Below are positions 1-8,796 of a stretch of 64,000 nt of DNA, piece by piece (the stretch's first letter is position 1; every line of letters starts with the position of its first letter). The translations under genes were made by a program, and so were the position numbers. The stretch is from the NCBI GenBank assembly GCA_002839375.1, contig PGXY01000002.1, positions 409,037 through 473,036 of the forward strand, written 5' to 3'. The DNA is from Spirochaetae bacterium HGW-Spirochaetae-1. Lineage in GTDB: Bacteria; Spirochaetota; UBA4802; UBA5550. Below the pieces are notes generated by a model, which worked only from the letters and a program-made list of their open reading frames with translations, searched no databases and was not told the DNA's origin.

Positions 1-77
1 TCGTCACTCATGCCTGATTGCGCGGACGTATAGAGAGCCTGTAATGCCTCTTTAATATCTGCCTTTACTACTGCCAT
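1..77 (-). CDS. Partial phage protein downstream of the spike gene
   Basis: The first 25 codons of a gene that runs off the left edge of the window. It starts MAVVKADIKEALQALYTSAQ behind a GGGAGG ribosome site, 12 bases after the spike gene stops. From its place in a Mu-type tail operon it could be a baseplate protein, but the fragment is too short to recognise. Confidence 0.6.
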   Translation of the reverse strand, partial: MAVVKADIKEALQALYTSAQSGMSD

Positions 78-89
78 CAGTTTGCCTCC

Positions 90-572
90 CTATCCGAGAA
101 GAGATTCCGCTCTTGTTTTTATCGCGTTCAAATTCGTCTGACTTGCCGGGCTCACCGTATGATTCGCCGGACTGCCAATTGTCTGTATTGCGACGATCTC
201 ATCTATCAAATCCGACACTATCGCCCTGAGACTCTCGGTTTGGTTTTCGACTACGATTGTCCCGTCCACCTTGCAATGCACGGTTGCACATAACGCACCC
301 GATGAATCCATAGAATAAAGGACGGTCTCTCCCGTGTCAATATCTTTTTGCAAACTATAGTTATGTGATGCGACAATTATTTTCATGCCGCCAACGGTAA
401 GCTCAACGTTCTGCGTCCCGGCAATTGGACGGCCAAAGACTCCCGGAGAAGAATAGACTTCCATATCCGCAGCGGTCCCGCCGATGCCGTTTACTGTGGC
501 CACAAGAGATTTCCCCGGTGCCCCCTGGATTTTCTTCAACGTGGTCTTGACAATCTCGACTAACGACGCCAC
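90..572 (-). CDS. Baseplate spike / assembly protein, Mu gp45-like
   Basis: A 160-residue protein probably forming the central spike or baseplate assembly protein V. The middle part (GETVLYSMDSSGALCATVHCK, then DGTIVVENQ) has the oligosaccharide-fold and beta-prism pattern of Mu gp45 proteins, in which residues around DGTIVVE begin the trimeric spike. It overlaps the end of the upstream gpP-like hub gene by 13 bases, which suggests coupled translation. The assignment rests on motif style and on gene order gpN-gpP-gp45, as in Mu. Confidence 0.65.
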   Translation of the reverse strand: MASLVEIVKTTLKKIQGAPGKSLVATVNGIGGTAADMEVYSSPGVFGRPIAGTQNVELTVGGMKIIVASHNYSLQKDIDTGETVLYSMDSSGALCATVHCKVDGTIVVENQTESLRAIVSDLIDEIVAIQTIGSPANHTVSPASQTNLNAIKTRAESLLG

Positions 573-1885
573 GGGATCACCTCCGGGTCATTAAGAGTAA
601 ACGCCGCAGGGAGGGAAAGAGTAAGGTCTGCCGTGTTGCCGCCAGAATCGTCTTTCGTGAAATTCACCGACGTGATTAAAAATTCGGTCTCGGTAAAGAT
701 ACAAGCCCGAGGGAAATGCAACGTAACCTTTGTGTTTTCACGCCACAGATCGCCGGCAGGAGTCCTCCATCCCCACACGTGCGCGGTCAAGGGAATAGAG
801 GAGGCGAGTGCACGGTTTTTCTGCCACTTTGCGACATCAGAAATATTCCCCGGTGTAGTGTCATCGGCCTGGAATATAGTTGGCCGATACACGGGAACTG
901 ATTCGTCCATGATTTCAGACCGTCCAGCGGGTTTCCCATGGGATTGTCCGACAGCGATATAATGCGAAAATCGCGTGGACCCGTTAAACGATGCCCCTGT
1001 AACGGCGATAAGCGGATAATGTCCGGCTACGAGCGCAACGGCCGGGACAGAATCAACAGCGGCCCTGGCGAACACCATTTCGCTATCAGGACCGGACGTG
1101 ATAATAAAGCCTTTCTGTGTAGCGAGCCGCGAGAGGAACCCGAAAACTGTGTCCGTGATCTGCCGGTTTGCCTTTACAAACGTGTCGGTGTCGCCATCAG
1201 GAAAATTTGTTATCAGCCCGAACGGTGCAAGTACTTTCTCGGCTATCTGCCGTAGAGTCATGCCGTTATAATCAAGAGCCATATCGAGCGATTGGCAATC
1301 CACTGTCACTCCGGGGAGAGAACGCACCTCGACAATCATGCTTCCGCTCTCAATTTCAGGGGTCCATTTAAGCATCTCGCCGGATATAAATTTTTCTCCA
1401 CCGATAAAAAGATCGGCCTTATAATAGGTGTATGGATCAAGAATTTTCGATTCTTCCCTATCTGGATCATAGTTTGCCGTAAATAAGAACCCGTCTGCGC
1501 ACGTCTCCATGTTACGGGATATAGTGAGTGCCTCAAATCCTCGGTATATCTTGCCTTCAATGCGGATTGCGATCTCTTCTGGATCGTCTGCCGGAATTGT
1601 GTCCGGTTGTTTCGGCTTATTGTCTGACGGTGGAAGCCATATCATGTCACCCGGGTGGATATATGGCTGGAAGTTGCGAGGGTGGACTGGCCGCGTCTGC
1701 AAAAACGGGTTTGCCTGGATAATGTCGGCAATGCGGTCTTTCCCGTATGTGGACATGGAAATTGAATCAAGCCACGCACCTTTCGGAACCTTGTACCATG
1801 TTCCGGAGACCGGTTTAGGGCTGGTTTCATAGAATTTGAGCCGGTCCTCATAAAGAGTCTGCTGGAATGCGGAACGATCAGCCAT
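560..1885 (-). CDS. Tail hub protein, Mu gpP (gp44)-like, with LysM-like N-terminus
   Basis: A 441-residue baseplate hub protein. Residues about 25-90 (WYKVPKGAWLDSISMSTYGK ... PGDMIWLPP) look like a LysM / tail protein X module, normally a separate small gene. The rest resembles the Mu gpP / P2 gpD hub (SRNMETCADGF, LAPFGL, ATQKGFII, TEFLITSVNF). The start overlaps the gpN-like gene by 8 bases. The X-hub fusion is inferred from sequence pattern and could be confirmed by structure prediction. Confidence 0.7.
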   Translation of the reverse strand: MADRSAFQQTLYEDRLKFYETSPKPVSGTWYKVPKGAWLDSISMSTYGKDRIADIIQANPFLQTRPVHPRNFQPYIHPGDMIWLPPSDNKPKQPDTIPADDPEEIAIRIEGKIYRGFEALTISRNMETCADGFLFTANYDPDREESKILDPYTYYKADLFIGGEKFISGEMLKWTPEIESGSMIVEVRSLPGVTVDCQSLDMALDYNGMTLRQIAEKVLAPFGLITNFPDGDTDTFVKANRQITDTVFGFLSRLATQKGFIITSGPDSEMVFARAAVDSVPAVALVAGHYPLIAVTGASFNGSTRFSHYIAVGQSHGKPAGRSEIMDESVPVYRPTIFQADDTTPGNISDVAKWQKNRALASSIPLTAHVWGWRTPAGDLWRENTKVTLHFPRACIFTETEFLITSVNFTKDDSGGNTADLTLSLPAAFTLNDPEVIPWRR

Positions 1886-3143
1886 AGCTCACCACCTCAA
1901 CCCCGGCCGGTATCTCCACGAACTGATCACCGGTCAAGCCATTCGTCCGGCAGAAAAAATCCAACGTGTCGTTATCGACCGCGCCGTACAGTTCCGCGCA
2001 CAGTGTTATCGGGTCACTCGGAGCAGTCAAAACTTTCCGCCGTTCGGCCTTCAGATCAAACGACTTATTGAGCAGCATCCCCGTTATTCGTGCGATAATA
2101 TCCTGCAATAGTGACAGATAATTATGGTCCCCGGTGTAAGTCTGGCCGATGGCTCCTGTTACCGCCGCCGATTCCATGGCGTCTATAAATGCCTCATAAC
2201 CATCGAGAATAATGCCAATGGCCGCCGATCCGTCCGGCCGTGTCTCATATTCTGTATATACTGCGGCCTCTGCCAGCGCGGCAGTCGCCATCCCGCCGAG
2301 GATTTCAAGCAGGATCGCATTATTGATCTGGTTCTCTGTCACGGTCTCGTTCGGGTCGTCGATGCCGTTAATCAGACCGTCGATCATGTCCCGGTAGCCG
2401 TTAATTTTATCCATGGTGTCGGTAATAATTCGGCCTGGTAATCGTATGAGATATTGAATCGAGGCGATAACATCCACGATGCTGCCGCCCACCTCATCTA
2501 TCGTATCGTTGATCGCGCTCTGTACTGCCTCGAAATCTGCGATAATTGACTCGGAGAGTTCCGCAATGGCTTTCAAAGACCCGACAACGGCACTGATCGA
2601 GTTTTTTAATTTACCTTTCAGGTTCGCCAGGGTAGACGGATTCGTTGTTTTTAGGCCGTCGGTCATGCCGGACGACGCGCTCTGCATCTCGTTAACCTGC
2701 GCAACTGCTGCACTCTCGGTAAGCGCATCGGTGACCGGGTATCCGGTAGGGAATACTTTTCTAAACTCAACTGAAAAATGAGCTACCTGTGAGCCGTCAA
2801 CGAACTTCTCCGATTGTGTCCACTTAACTGGGAATACATCAATATCCCCCCAACGAGGATGCTGCAAGAGTCCCGATTGGTCCTGGGTGTAGTGCTCACC
2901 GAGAGCGTCAAAAAAGGCGTCCGCCGCCTCGTGATAGTTCTCACCGGTGAAATATATTTCCATAGGGAAAACCAACGCGATATTGCCCTGATCCTGCGCC
3001 GTTGACTCGTCGCTGTCGAGGACTTCTTTCCCGGCGATTATCTTCCCTGCCTGGCGTTCGAGGTCGTTGAATTTGAAAGAGTGTTCGCTGCCGGACTCAG
3101 GAGCAATGAAGCAACCGGGCCGTAGGTCGTCGAGATAGCTCAT
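1878..3143 (-). CDS. DNA circularization / tail protein gpN (Mu gp43-like)
   Basis: A 421-residue protein whose N-terminal 135 residues match the Mu gpN family: start MSYLDDLRPGCF, then FPMEIYFTGENYHEAADAF, the LLQHPRWGDIDVFPV motif and VEFRKVFPTGYP. Members are baseplate-associated despite the historical name DNA circularization protein. The start codon abuts the tape-measure stop (overlap of one base), and the stop overlaps the hub gene start. Position between tape measure and hub is exactly as in Mu. Confidence 0.8.
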   Translation of the reverse strand: MSYLDDLRPGCFIAPESGSEHSFKFNDLERQAGKIIAGKEVLDSDESTAQDQGNIALVFPMEIYFTGENYHEAADAFFDALGEHYTQDQSGLLQHPRWGDIDVFPVKWTQSEKFVDGSQVAHFSVEFRKVFPTGYPVTDALTESAAVAQVNEMQSASSGMTDGLKTTNPSTLANLKGKLKNSISAVVGSLKAIAELSESIIADFEAVQSAINDTIDEVGGSIVDVIASIQYLIRLPGRIITDTMDKINGYRDMIDGLINGIDDPNETVTENQINNAILLEILGGMATAALAEAAVYTEYETRPDGSAAIGIILDGYEAFIDAMESAAVTGAIGQTYTGDHNYLSLLQDIIARITGMLLNKSFDLKAERRKVLTAPSDPITLCAELYGAVDNDTLDFFCRTNGLTGDQFVEIPAGVEVVSYG

Positions 3144-4987
3144 CAGTTCACCCCATAGTTGAGAGTCAGGCCCGGAGCCGGTCGACCGGAGGCCTTCGCC
3201 GTTGAGCCTTTCGGTGCACCGTTGATATTGACATCCAACGTCGTGTTGTTGTTCGTGGTAGTCTCGCTCTTCATGGACTCAGGGGAAGAAAAGAACTTCC
3301 TTCCAGTGCTCCTGAGTGTAACCTCTCCGGGGTCAAGCCCTTTTTTCTTCATCAGGAGGGCGCGCTGTGCGGTCATGATATCGCTCTCAATCAGTGACAT
3401 CCCGAACTCCTTAAACGCCCCCTGCGCAACGGCTTTATCCATCATGCCGAGAGTAGCCATAACATCGAGAACCTGGTACTTGATAGCCTGCCAGCCAAGG
3501 AGAATCTCATGCAGTTTGAGCTTAAAATTGAGTGAATACAAGTCCCAGTTATCGACCAGGTCTTTTATCGCAATGCCGAGAGCCACTACAGCAGCTATCG
3601 TGAGACCGACCGGATTGGCTGCGAGTAGAAAATTAAGCGCTGCCTGGGCAATTACCCATGCCTTAACAGCCGCGACGACTCCCAGTAAGATCGGAAGCGA
3701 GGGGCCGAGAATGCGGAATAATTCGCGCACTACTACAAGAATTAACTTCACCGTCTGGACGATCGGCTTCATATCAAATTTATTTATCGATTCGGTCAAG
3801 CTGTCGAGTCCGTCCCGTGCATCTCCATCGAATGCCTCAAAAAAGCGGAAACCCATTTCCGTGGCAGCGGAGGCGAGAATCTTTATCCTATTACCGAGAG
3901 ACTGCCGCATCATGGCCGCCGTCTGCTCCATGACCTGCTGTGGGTCTTTCCCCATACGAATGAGCTGCTCTCTGATCTGGTTTATGTTCTGTGCTATAAC
4001 AGCACCGCCAGCGATCCCTCGGAGACCAAACAGGTCTTTAAATACTGCCGACTGCTCAACTTTCGTGAGCTTCTCCATGCCGTTACCTATCAGGCCGAAG
4101 ATATCAACGGTCGATTTCAGTTTCCCGGTGGAGTCTATCAGGTCTTTCTGTGTAAGGCCCAGCTTCGCAAGGGCCGAATGAACTGCATCAGTAGGGGCTG
4201 AAAGATTCAGAAAAACGTTTTTAAGTGCCGTGGCTGCCACGCTTCCCTTAATACCAGCGGACCCGAGGACAGAGACGGTGGCAATGGTATCCGCCATACC
4301 CTTTCCGGCCTGTGTGGCAATCGGGGCGACCATTTTCAACGTCTCGAAGAGGTCTTCCATGGTCACGTTCGCCGACAGCGTACCGACGGCGAGAAGCGCG
4401 TTCATCTCTTTAAGCATGGCAATTTTCTTCGATGACTCCAAGGCGGAACCACCGAAACCGCCGAGAAGGTCAGACGAGATGTCCGCCACGCGCATAAAGT
4501 CCTCACCTGTTACCGTGGCGAGGTCAACCTGAGATTTCAGTACCGCGATGGCCTCTGAGGAGGTGAAACCGGCAAGAGCAAATTTATCAAGCCCCTGTGC
4601 TGCAAGTGTGGCCGTGAACTGAGTCTCGGCTCCTGTTTTTCTGGCGGCCTCCCGTAAATTCTCCATGACTTTCGCCATGTCGGTTCCCGGTTTTTCTGCC
4701 GCCTTGAATCGGGCCGTGGCTCCATAGATCGCATCGTCAAATTGAACATACTCTCGTGCTGCGAGACCGACACCCAGGGCAAGAGAAGCTGCCAGGCCTG
4801 TAGCAATAGTCGATTTCGCCATACGGTTTATACGATTATTTACCCGCTGAATATGTTGATCGAGGGACCGAAATTTGCTTTGCATCTGGCGGGAAAATGT
4901 CGCAACATTGCCAGCTGCACGACGCATCGGACCGGTCATTTTGTCGGTCATTGCGAGTATTGCTTCGAGTGAGAACTTGCTTGCCAT
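3143..4987 (-). CDS. Tail tape measure protein
   Basis: A 614-residue tape measure protein that sets tail length and passes through the tube during assembly. The N-terminal half has the TP901-type core (AREYVQFDDAIYGATARF, ETQFTATLAAQGLDKFALAGF, GTLSANVTMEDLFETLKM, AGKGMADTIATVSVLGSAGI). A hydrophobic stretch at about residues 425-475 is followed by a low-complexity C-terminus. It follows the frameshifted chaperone genes, the universal order in long-tailed phages. At this length the tail should be short, about 90 nm at 1.5 Angstrom per residue (inference). Confidence 0.85.
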   Translation of the reverse strand: MASKFSLEAILAMTDKMTGPMRRAAGNVATFSRQMQSKFRSLDQHIQRVNNRINRMAKSTIATGLAASLALGVGLAAREYVQFDDAIYGATARFKAAEKPGTDMAKVMENLREAARKTGAETQFTATLAAQGLDKFALAGFTSSEAIAVLKSQVDLATVTGEDFMRVADISSDLLGGFGGSALESSKKIAMLKEMNALLAVGTLSANVTMEDLFETLKMVAPIATQAGKGMADTIATVSVLGSAGIKGSVAATALKNVFLNLSAPTDAVHSALAKLGLTQKDLIDSTGKLKSTVDIFGLIGNGMEKLTKVEQSAVFKDLFGLRGIAGGAVIAQNINQIREQLIRMGKDPQQVMEQTAAMMRQSLGNRIKILASAATEMGFRFFEAFDGDARDGLDSLTESINKFDMKPIVQTVKLILVVVRELFRILGPSLPILLGVVAAVKAWVIAQAALNFLLAANPVGLTIAAVVALGIAIKDLVDNWDLYSLNFKLKLHEILLGWQAIKYQVLDVMATLGMMDKAVAQGAFKEFGMSLIESDIMTAQRALLMKKKGLDPGEVTLRSTGRKFFSSPESMKSETTTNNNTTLDVNINGAPKGSTAKASGRPAPGLTLNYGVN

Positions 4988-5010
4988 TGCCTATCCGTTG
5001 TCCCTTGCGT

Positions 5011-5687
5011 TTAACCTGAGTTGAGCCTTTCGCGTCTCTTTTGAATCTCTTCATCCACGAGTCCCCGGAGTTTTTCCGGGTCCGGGATTTCTTTGTTTTC
5101 TTTTCGAAATTTTGTAATGATATCCTCTTCTGTGACCTGCCGCTCGCATATCTCATACCAGAAAAACAGATCGCGTCGCTTGTATGTCATCAGTACGGGG
5201 ATCGGGAGTGACCCCCGGTAATAACGACCGAGCATTCCGACAAGCTCGAATAGGGCTGAGTACTCAACGATTACCCTCTCGAACTGCCGGTTTGTGCGAA
5301 AAAACCCAGTACCACCGCGTTGATCTTGCCGATGTCGCGCTGTTTTATCCTGGAAACAAATCCGACGGGAATGCCGCACGCTTTCGACAGCAGAGCCGTA
5401 GCCTGGTCGATGGACTGATTGTCTTTGAACCGCTGAATCTCTTTGTTCTCGTTCATGTCGGTCTCTTTGATCGTCAAAATCTCAATCGAGCCGCTTCCAT
5501 CCTGCTTTACGATGGGAGAAAGAAGTTTGTATCGAAACACTTCCTCTTCGAGATCAAAATCGAGCCGGTCTTTCATGACCGGCAATGTAAGCTCCTCTAC
5601 AACGTCCTTGAAATGTTCTCGCTCCGTGTCCACTTCCAGACATTCCGCCCATTCGTAAATCTTCTTTATTGCGTCGCCTCTCTCCAT
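5011..5687 (-). CDS. Tail assembly chaperone, -1 frameshift fusion (gpGT-type)
   Basis: A second reading frame (5011-5379) overlaps the end of the chaperone gene in the -1 frame. It continues past the slippery bases as RTNRQFERVIVEYSALFELV and ends in a charged helix (RKENKEIPDPEKLRGLVDEE). It has no convincing start of its own. It is best read as the T domain, fused by programmed -1 frameshifting to the first roughly 126 residues of the chaperone. In lambda such a fusion recruits the tube protein to the tape measure. Confidence 0.65.
5271..5687 (-). CDS. Tail assembly chaperone, unshifted product (gpG-type)
   Basis: A 138-residue chaperone that coats the tape measure before tube polymerisation. 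The chosen ATG (MERGDAIKKIYEWAE) has a GGAGGG ribosome site six bases upstream; an in-frame ATG nine codons earlier has none. Conserved-looking C-terminal part is DQATALLSKACGIPVGFVSR. Near its end the frame passes a slippery run (5298-5307), from which the longer fusion product is made. Position between tube and tape measure fits the lambda G/GT and Mu gp41 arrangement. Confidence 0.7.
   Translation of the reverse strand: MERGDAIKKIYEWAECLEVDTEREHFKDVVEELTLPVMKDRLDFDLEEEVFRYKLLSPIVKQDGSGSIEILTIKETDMNENKEIQRFKDNQSIDQATALLSKACGIPVGFVSRIKQRDIGKINAVVLGFFAQTGSSRG
5298..5307 (-). promoter_or_regulatory. Slippery site for -1 ribosomal frameshift
   Basis: On the minus strand the codons CTG GGT TTT TTC contain two overlapping heptamers of X XXY YYZ form, G GGT TTT and T TTT TTC. 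Slipping back one base joins the chaperone frame to the downstream T frame, and the unshifted frame stops 27 bases further on. Confidence 0.7.
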
Positions 5688-5726
5688 GTGTCCCTCCGTA
5701 TCGTAGAACGTCATGGCTGCAAAAAA

Positions 5727-6080
5727 TTATTGCAGCCTGACTTTCCCCGTAATTTCCAAGGATACAGTGCCGTTGTTGTACGTCACCTCACCGCTGATAA
5801 CTCCGTTAACCATCAGCACATCACCGTTTGCCGTGGTGAACGTCCCGGCCCTTGATTTTCCGTCACGCATCGCAACGAGTTTCTTGTACTCCTCAAAACT
5901 CGCATTGAAGTCGGATTTTATTTTACCAGGAACAGCTTTTCCGCTTGCGAAGGTTTCGCCATCGCCTGTGACGGAAACGTCCCATTCCCGGCCATCAAGA
6001 TTTATTTCCGGCTCGGAGTCTCCCTTCGGGTGAAGGGGAAGTCCGCCGAATTTTGCATCAAAAAATGGTCCGCCTCTCAT
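5727..6080 (-). CDS. Tail tube protein, Mu gpM (gp40)-like
   Basis: A 117-residue inner tube subunit. The pattern GLPLHPKGDSEPEINLDGREW ... FNASFEEYKKLVAMRDGKS ... GVISGEVTYNNGTVSLEITG is that of the Mu-type phage tail tube family. It lies between sheath and assembly chaperone with a good ribosome site (AGGAGG) before ATG. Tube and sheath together show that the tail is contractile. Confidence 0.75.
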   Translation of the reverse strand: MRGGPFFDAKFGGLPLHPKGDSEPEINLDGREWDVSVTGDGETFASGKAVPGKIKSDFNASFEEYKKLVAMRDGKSRAGTFTTANGDVLMVNGVISGEVTYNNGTVSLEITGKVRLQ

Positions 6081-6105
6081 GATCTGTTACCTCCTGCTGT
6101 CCTTA

Positions 6106-7620
6106 TTAGTACAAGAATGCATATTTCATGGCGATGATCCGCAACGCCTGTGCCGGATCGTCCGTTACCTGTGCATCGATTCTGCTGTTGTTCGCTTCGT
6201 TGATCTCAGCGGTCAGACCCTCGATCACTTTTTCGGCGTTCTTTGTCCAGGCGAAACGAGCCCATAGTTCATCAATCAGTTTCGCCATGTCGGCTATAAT
6301 GGTTTTAGGCGAGATCGCCCATTCGTAAGCCGTCACCGCTTCATCATCGACAACAACGCCGCGCGTATACGGTTCGGAAATGAAAAGCTGTTCGATACTG
6401 TATGCCTTCGCCTGTTTGAGATGCAGGGATACCGCGTCGAACCATTCCTCTGTCGCTGCTCCAAGGGGAGTTGTCCGATAGGTGAGAGGGATGTCACCGA
6501 AATACATCGTTCCGTCGGACGATACCGTACAGTAGCCCATCCCGGCACGGAAAAGTGCATCCAGTTTCGCTGAGCCGAGGTCTCCCTGGGAGCCGTCACA
6601 CGCAAGGCCGACCGACGTCTGTTTGTACGGTCTGTTCGGTGCGAGAAGTTGCTCGTATGCAATCCGGCCAACGAGAGCCGCGCCAAACTCAAAGGCGGGG
6701 GCATAACATCGAGAATCCCACACGTCCCCGATCCATTTCTTGTTTATCGTTGCCGGGATTGCCAGTGCCTCGTCATAGGTTTTTTGCACATACGCAGCAT
6801 AGGCTCCAAAATGCCTGTGGACTCCTGCCGCCGCTCGCATGTCTCCTGCGGCTTCAATATAGCCGAGGTTAGTTGAGTCGGTAAAAGGGCAGGTAAATAT
6901 CGTGTACCAGCGATCCCCGAGTTTATCGGTTCCGTCGGCATTGAAAAATACATCTTCAATATCCGGCGCACCGGTGCCGCCGTCGAGATACCCGTCGGAG
7001 TTCTCAATCGCCACGGTTACACCCGAAGGAGCGTCGGCCTCCTGGACATCACCGGACGGATTCTGCACTACAAGTATTTCGTTACCGGGAGTCCCTGACG
7101 TTTTCGCGGTAAGAGTAACGACTCCAGATGTATTTGCCGCCGTGACTGCGATATCGCGCTTAGCGGTAATTGCTGAAACGAGGGCCGCCGCTATAGTTGC
7201 CACATCTGCACCGCTGGCAACTGCGACAGACACCAGTACGCCGCCGATGGAAAAATACAGGGTTCCTGCGGATGTGGAAGCACCGGTGAAGGTGATCGTC
7301 TCTGTCGCATCTACCGCGCTGGCGTTATCAGGCACGGGAAAGGCATACACCTCGCAAGAGTCGAACACCGCGTCAGGCATGGCGAGCGCCTGCCTATGGA
7401 TGTGGCTGCCGAATCCGAACAGCTCGCCGACTTTTTCCTTGCTGGAAACTTTGACCGGCTCATAGTCCACCACTGCGGTCTTGGCCGGATCATAGCATCC
7501 GATCAAGCCCACTTTCGGGGAGATAAACAGCCCCGCAAAGCTCCTGCGCTGGCCCGCCATCTCGATAAAGAGATTTGAGGCCCGGACGCTTTGTGCGACT
7601 TCATTAAAATTTATAGTCAT
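6106..7620 (-). CDS. Contractile tail sheath protein, Mu gpL (gp39)-like
   Basis: A 504-residue sheath subunit. Start MTINFNEVAQSVRASNLFIE and the early VGLIGCYDPAKTAVVDYEPV resemble Mu gpL. The C-terminal third holds the sheath core (GAALVGRIAYEQLLAPNRP, PLTYRTTPLG, ISEPYTRGVVVDDEAVTAYE). Residues about 105-185 form an Ala/Thr/Val-rich insertion (ASTSAGTLYFSIGGVLVSVA), probably a surface domain on the sheath. It sits immediately upstream of the tube gene. The high similarity in order to Mu gives strong support. Confidence 0.85.
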   Translation of the reverse strand: MTINFNEVAQSVRASNLFIEMAGQRRSFAGLFISPKVGLIGCYDPAKTAVVDYEPVKVSSKEKVGELFGFGSHIHRQALAMPDAVFDSCEVYAFPVPDNASAVDATETITFTGASTSAGTLYFSIGGVLVSVAVASGADVATIAAALVSAITAKRDIAVTAANTSGVVTLTAKTSGTPGNEILVVQNPSGDVQEADAPSGVTVAIENSDGYLDGGTGAPDIEDVFFNADGTDKLGDRWYTIFTCPFTDSTNLGYIEAAGDMRAAAGVHRHFGAYAAYVQKTYDEALAIPATINKKWIGDVWDSRCYAPAFEFGAALVGRIAYEQLLAPNRPYKQTSVGLACDGSQGDLGSAKLDALFRAGMGYCTVSSDGTMYFGDIPLTYRTTPLGAATEEWFDAVSLHLKQAKAYSIEQLFISEPYTRGVVVDDEAVTAYEWAISPKTIIADMAKLIDELWARFAWTKNAEKVIEGLTAEINEANNSRIDAQVTDDPAQALRIIAMKYAFLY

Positions 7621-7632
7621 GATTGCGCCTCC

Positions 7633-8214
7633 TTATTTGTAGTCATATTGCAGGGCCAAGTCGTTAAGTGCCTGCATTGAAATTCGCGTGAGCGATGGCA
7701 GATTTGAAAGATCGGCCACCTTATACGGGAAATAGAGTACAAGCGTCATCCGCGCCGGGGCATACACCGCCGTCGAGTCGTCGTCCTCGTGCGGATAAAA
7801 TTGTAACGCCGTTTCATTGCGATAATCAATCTCGCTCACTTGAAGTCCGAAACAAATATTCGCCAGGGCTGTGATCGCATATTCAACCTGCGCCGTAAGG
7901 AGCATGAGCCGGGACATTGCCTTTTCGTCCGCTGGTTCGAGTCCATCATTCTCTCCGATGACATACATGTCGAAATTGAACGTTGCCCGGTGCGTCTTCT
8001 CGTGGATGTCTGATCGGCTCACATCTGTCTCCACTTTGTCGAGCATGATGTTCACGAGTGCTCTGTTGTGCGCTCCTTCGATATACGGACGGGAACGATT
8101 TTTCGAAACCTCAAAATCTTCCGCGCCATCGAGTTTTTCGGCGGCTGAGACGGCTTTCAATGCCGCCTCTATGCCATCCATGACTCTATCATATAACGGA
8201 CGCGATATGCTCAC
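7633..8214 (-). CDS. Probable tail terminator / connector protein (Mu gp37 position)
   Basis: A 193-residue protein immediately upstream of the sheath gene (12-base gap), where Mu encodes gp37. The sequence (SISRPLYDRVMDGIEAALKA, FNFDMYVIGEND, ARMTLVLYFPYKVADL) has the mixed alpha/beta look of small tail-terminator proteins, but no motif is decisive. Its start overlaps the end of the next upstream gene by four bases. Function is inferred from position only. Confidence 0.5.
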   Translation of the reverse strand: MSISRPLYDRVMDGIEAALKAVSAAEKLDGAEDFEVSKNRSRPYIEGAHNRALVNIMLDKVETDVSRSDIHEKTHRATFNFDMYVIGENDGLEPADEKAMSRLMLLTAQVEYAITALANICFGLQVSEIDYRNETALQFYPHEDDDSTAVYAPARMTLVLYFPYKVADLSNLPSLTRISMQALNDLALQYDYK

Positions 8215-8585
8215 GATCTCACCCTGTCAAGCGTCACCGTGGTGGTGAGCATGTTTAAAGTGCGATCCACCAGCGGCTCTTTGAATGAGCCGACGAGTTT
8301 ATTCCCTGCGTTGTTTGTAAAAGAAAGTTTCCATCCCTCGAAAGTTTCGCCATCGTCAGCGATGGTGAAGTCTCCCAGGTGGAAAGATACGGAAATCCGG
8401 TTGCCGATGAACATCTGACCGTTAGCGTTAAAATCAATGGCTGTATGCGTGTAAAAGCCCTTGATTTTATCCGGTTCAGCGGCGTAATCGTCGCCGGTCT
8501 TTCCGTTGTTGATCTCGAAGTCGGCAGAAAATCCTCTATTCAGAATCTTCTTGTTGTCCGCTTTCGCTCTCTCGTACAGATTCAC
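8211..8585 (-). CDS. Small virion protein between head and tail genes
   Basis: A 124-residue protein with GTG start (MNLYERAKADNKKILNRGFS). The middle is beta-rich (GQMFIGNRISVSFHLGDFTI). The first 25 residues resemble the opening of head-tail adaptor proteins, and it lies exactly between head and tail modules, so a neck role is plausible. The GTG start has no clear Shine-Dalgarno and lies inside the end of the preceding gene, suggesting re-initiation. Confidence 0.5.
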   Translation of the reverse strand: MNLYERAKADNKKILNRGFSADFEINNGKTGDDYAAEPDKIKGFYTHTAIDFNANGQMFIGNRISVSFHLGDFTIADDGETFEGWKLSFTNNAGNKLVGSFKEPLVDRTLNMLTTTVTLDRVRS

Positions 8586-8796
8586 GTTCTGCGCTCACTC
8601 TCTCGATTTTATTTTTCTTCGCCGTGGCACCGGTAGAGGCATTTTCCTCACTGATTGCCCCGGACGACTGTAGATCAGACAATTGTCCCGTGTCTTTCCA
8701 GTGTCTCAACACGGTTTCCGGTACCGGTCGCCCTACGGCAAGACGGCTGAGTGTGCCGTCTATCCGTATGGGTCCGATTGGTTTCTTGACCATCAT
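8536..8796 (-). CDS. Small phage protein of unknown function
   Basis: An 86-residue protein starting MMVKKPIGPIRIDGTLSRLA with a polar Glu/Ser-rich C-terminus. Its first codons overlap the stop of the coiled-coil gene and its tail overlaps the next gene by 50 bases. Tight packing in the head-tail junction supports expression; the family is not recognised. Confidence 0.5.
   Translation of the reverse strand: MMVKKPIGPIRIDGTLSRLAVGRPVPETVLRHWKDTGQLSDLQSSGAISEENASTGATAKKNKIERVSAERESVRESESGQQEDSE

Noticed and set aside
5011..5379. The T-domain frame as an independent gene
   Set aside because: Its only upstream start has no ribosome site and its first 25 residues are a shifted reading of the chaperone gene; a frameshift fusion explains it better.
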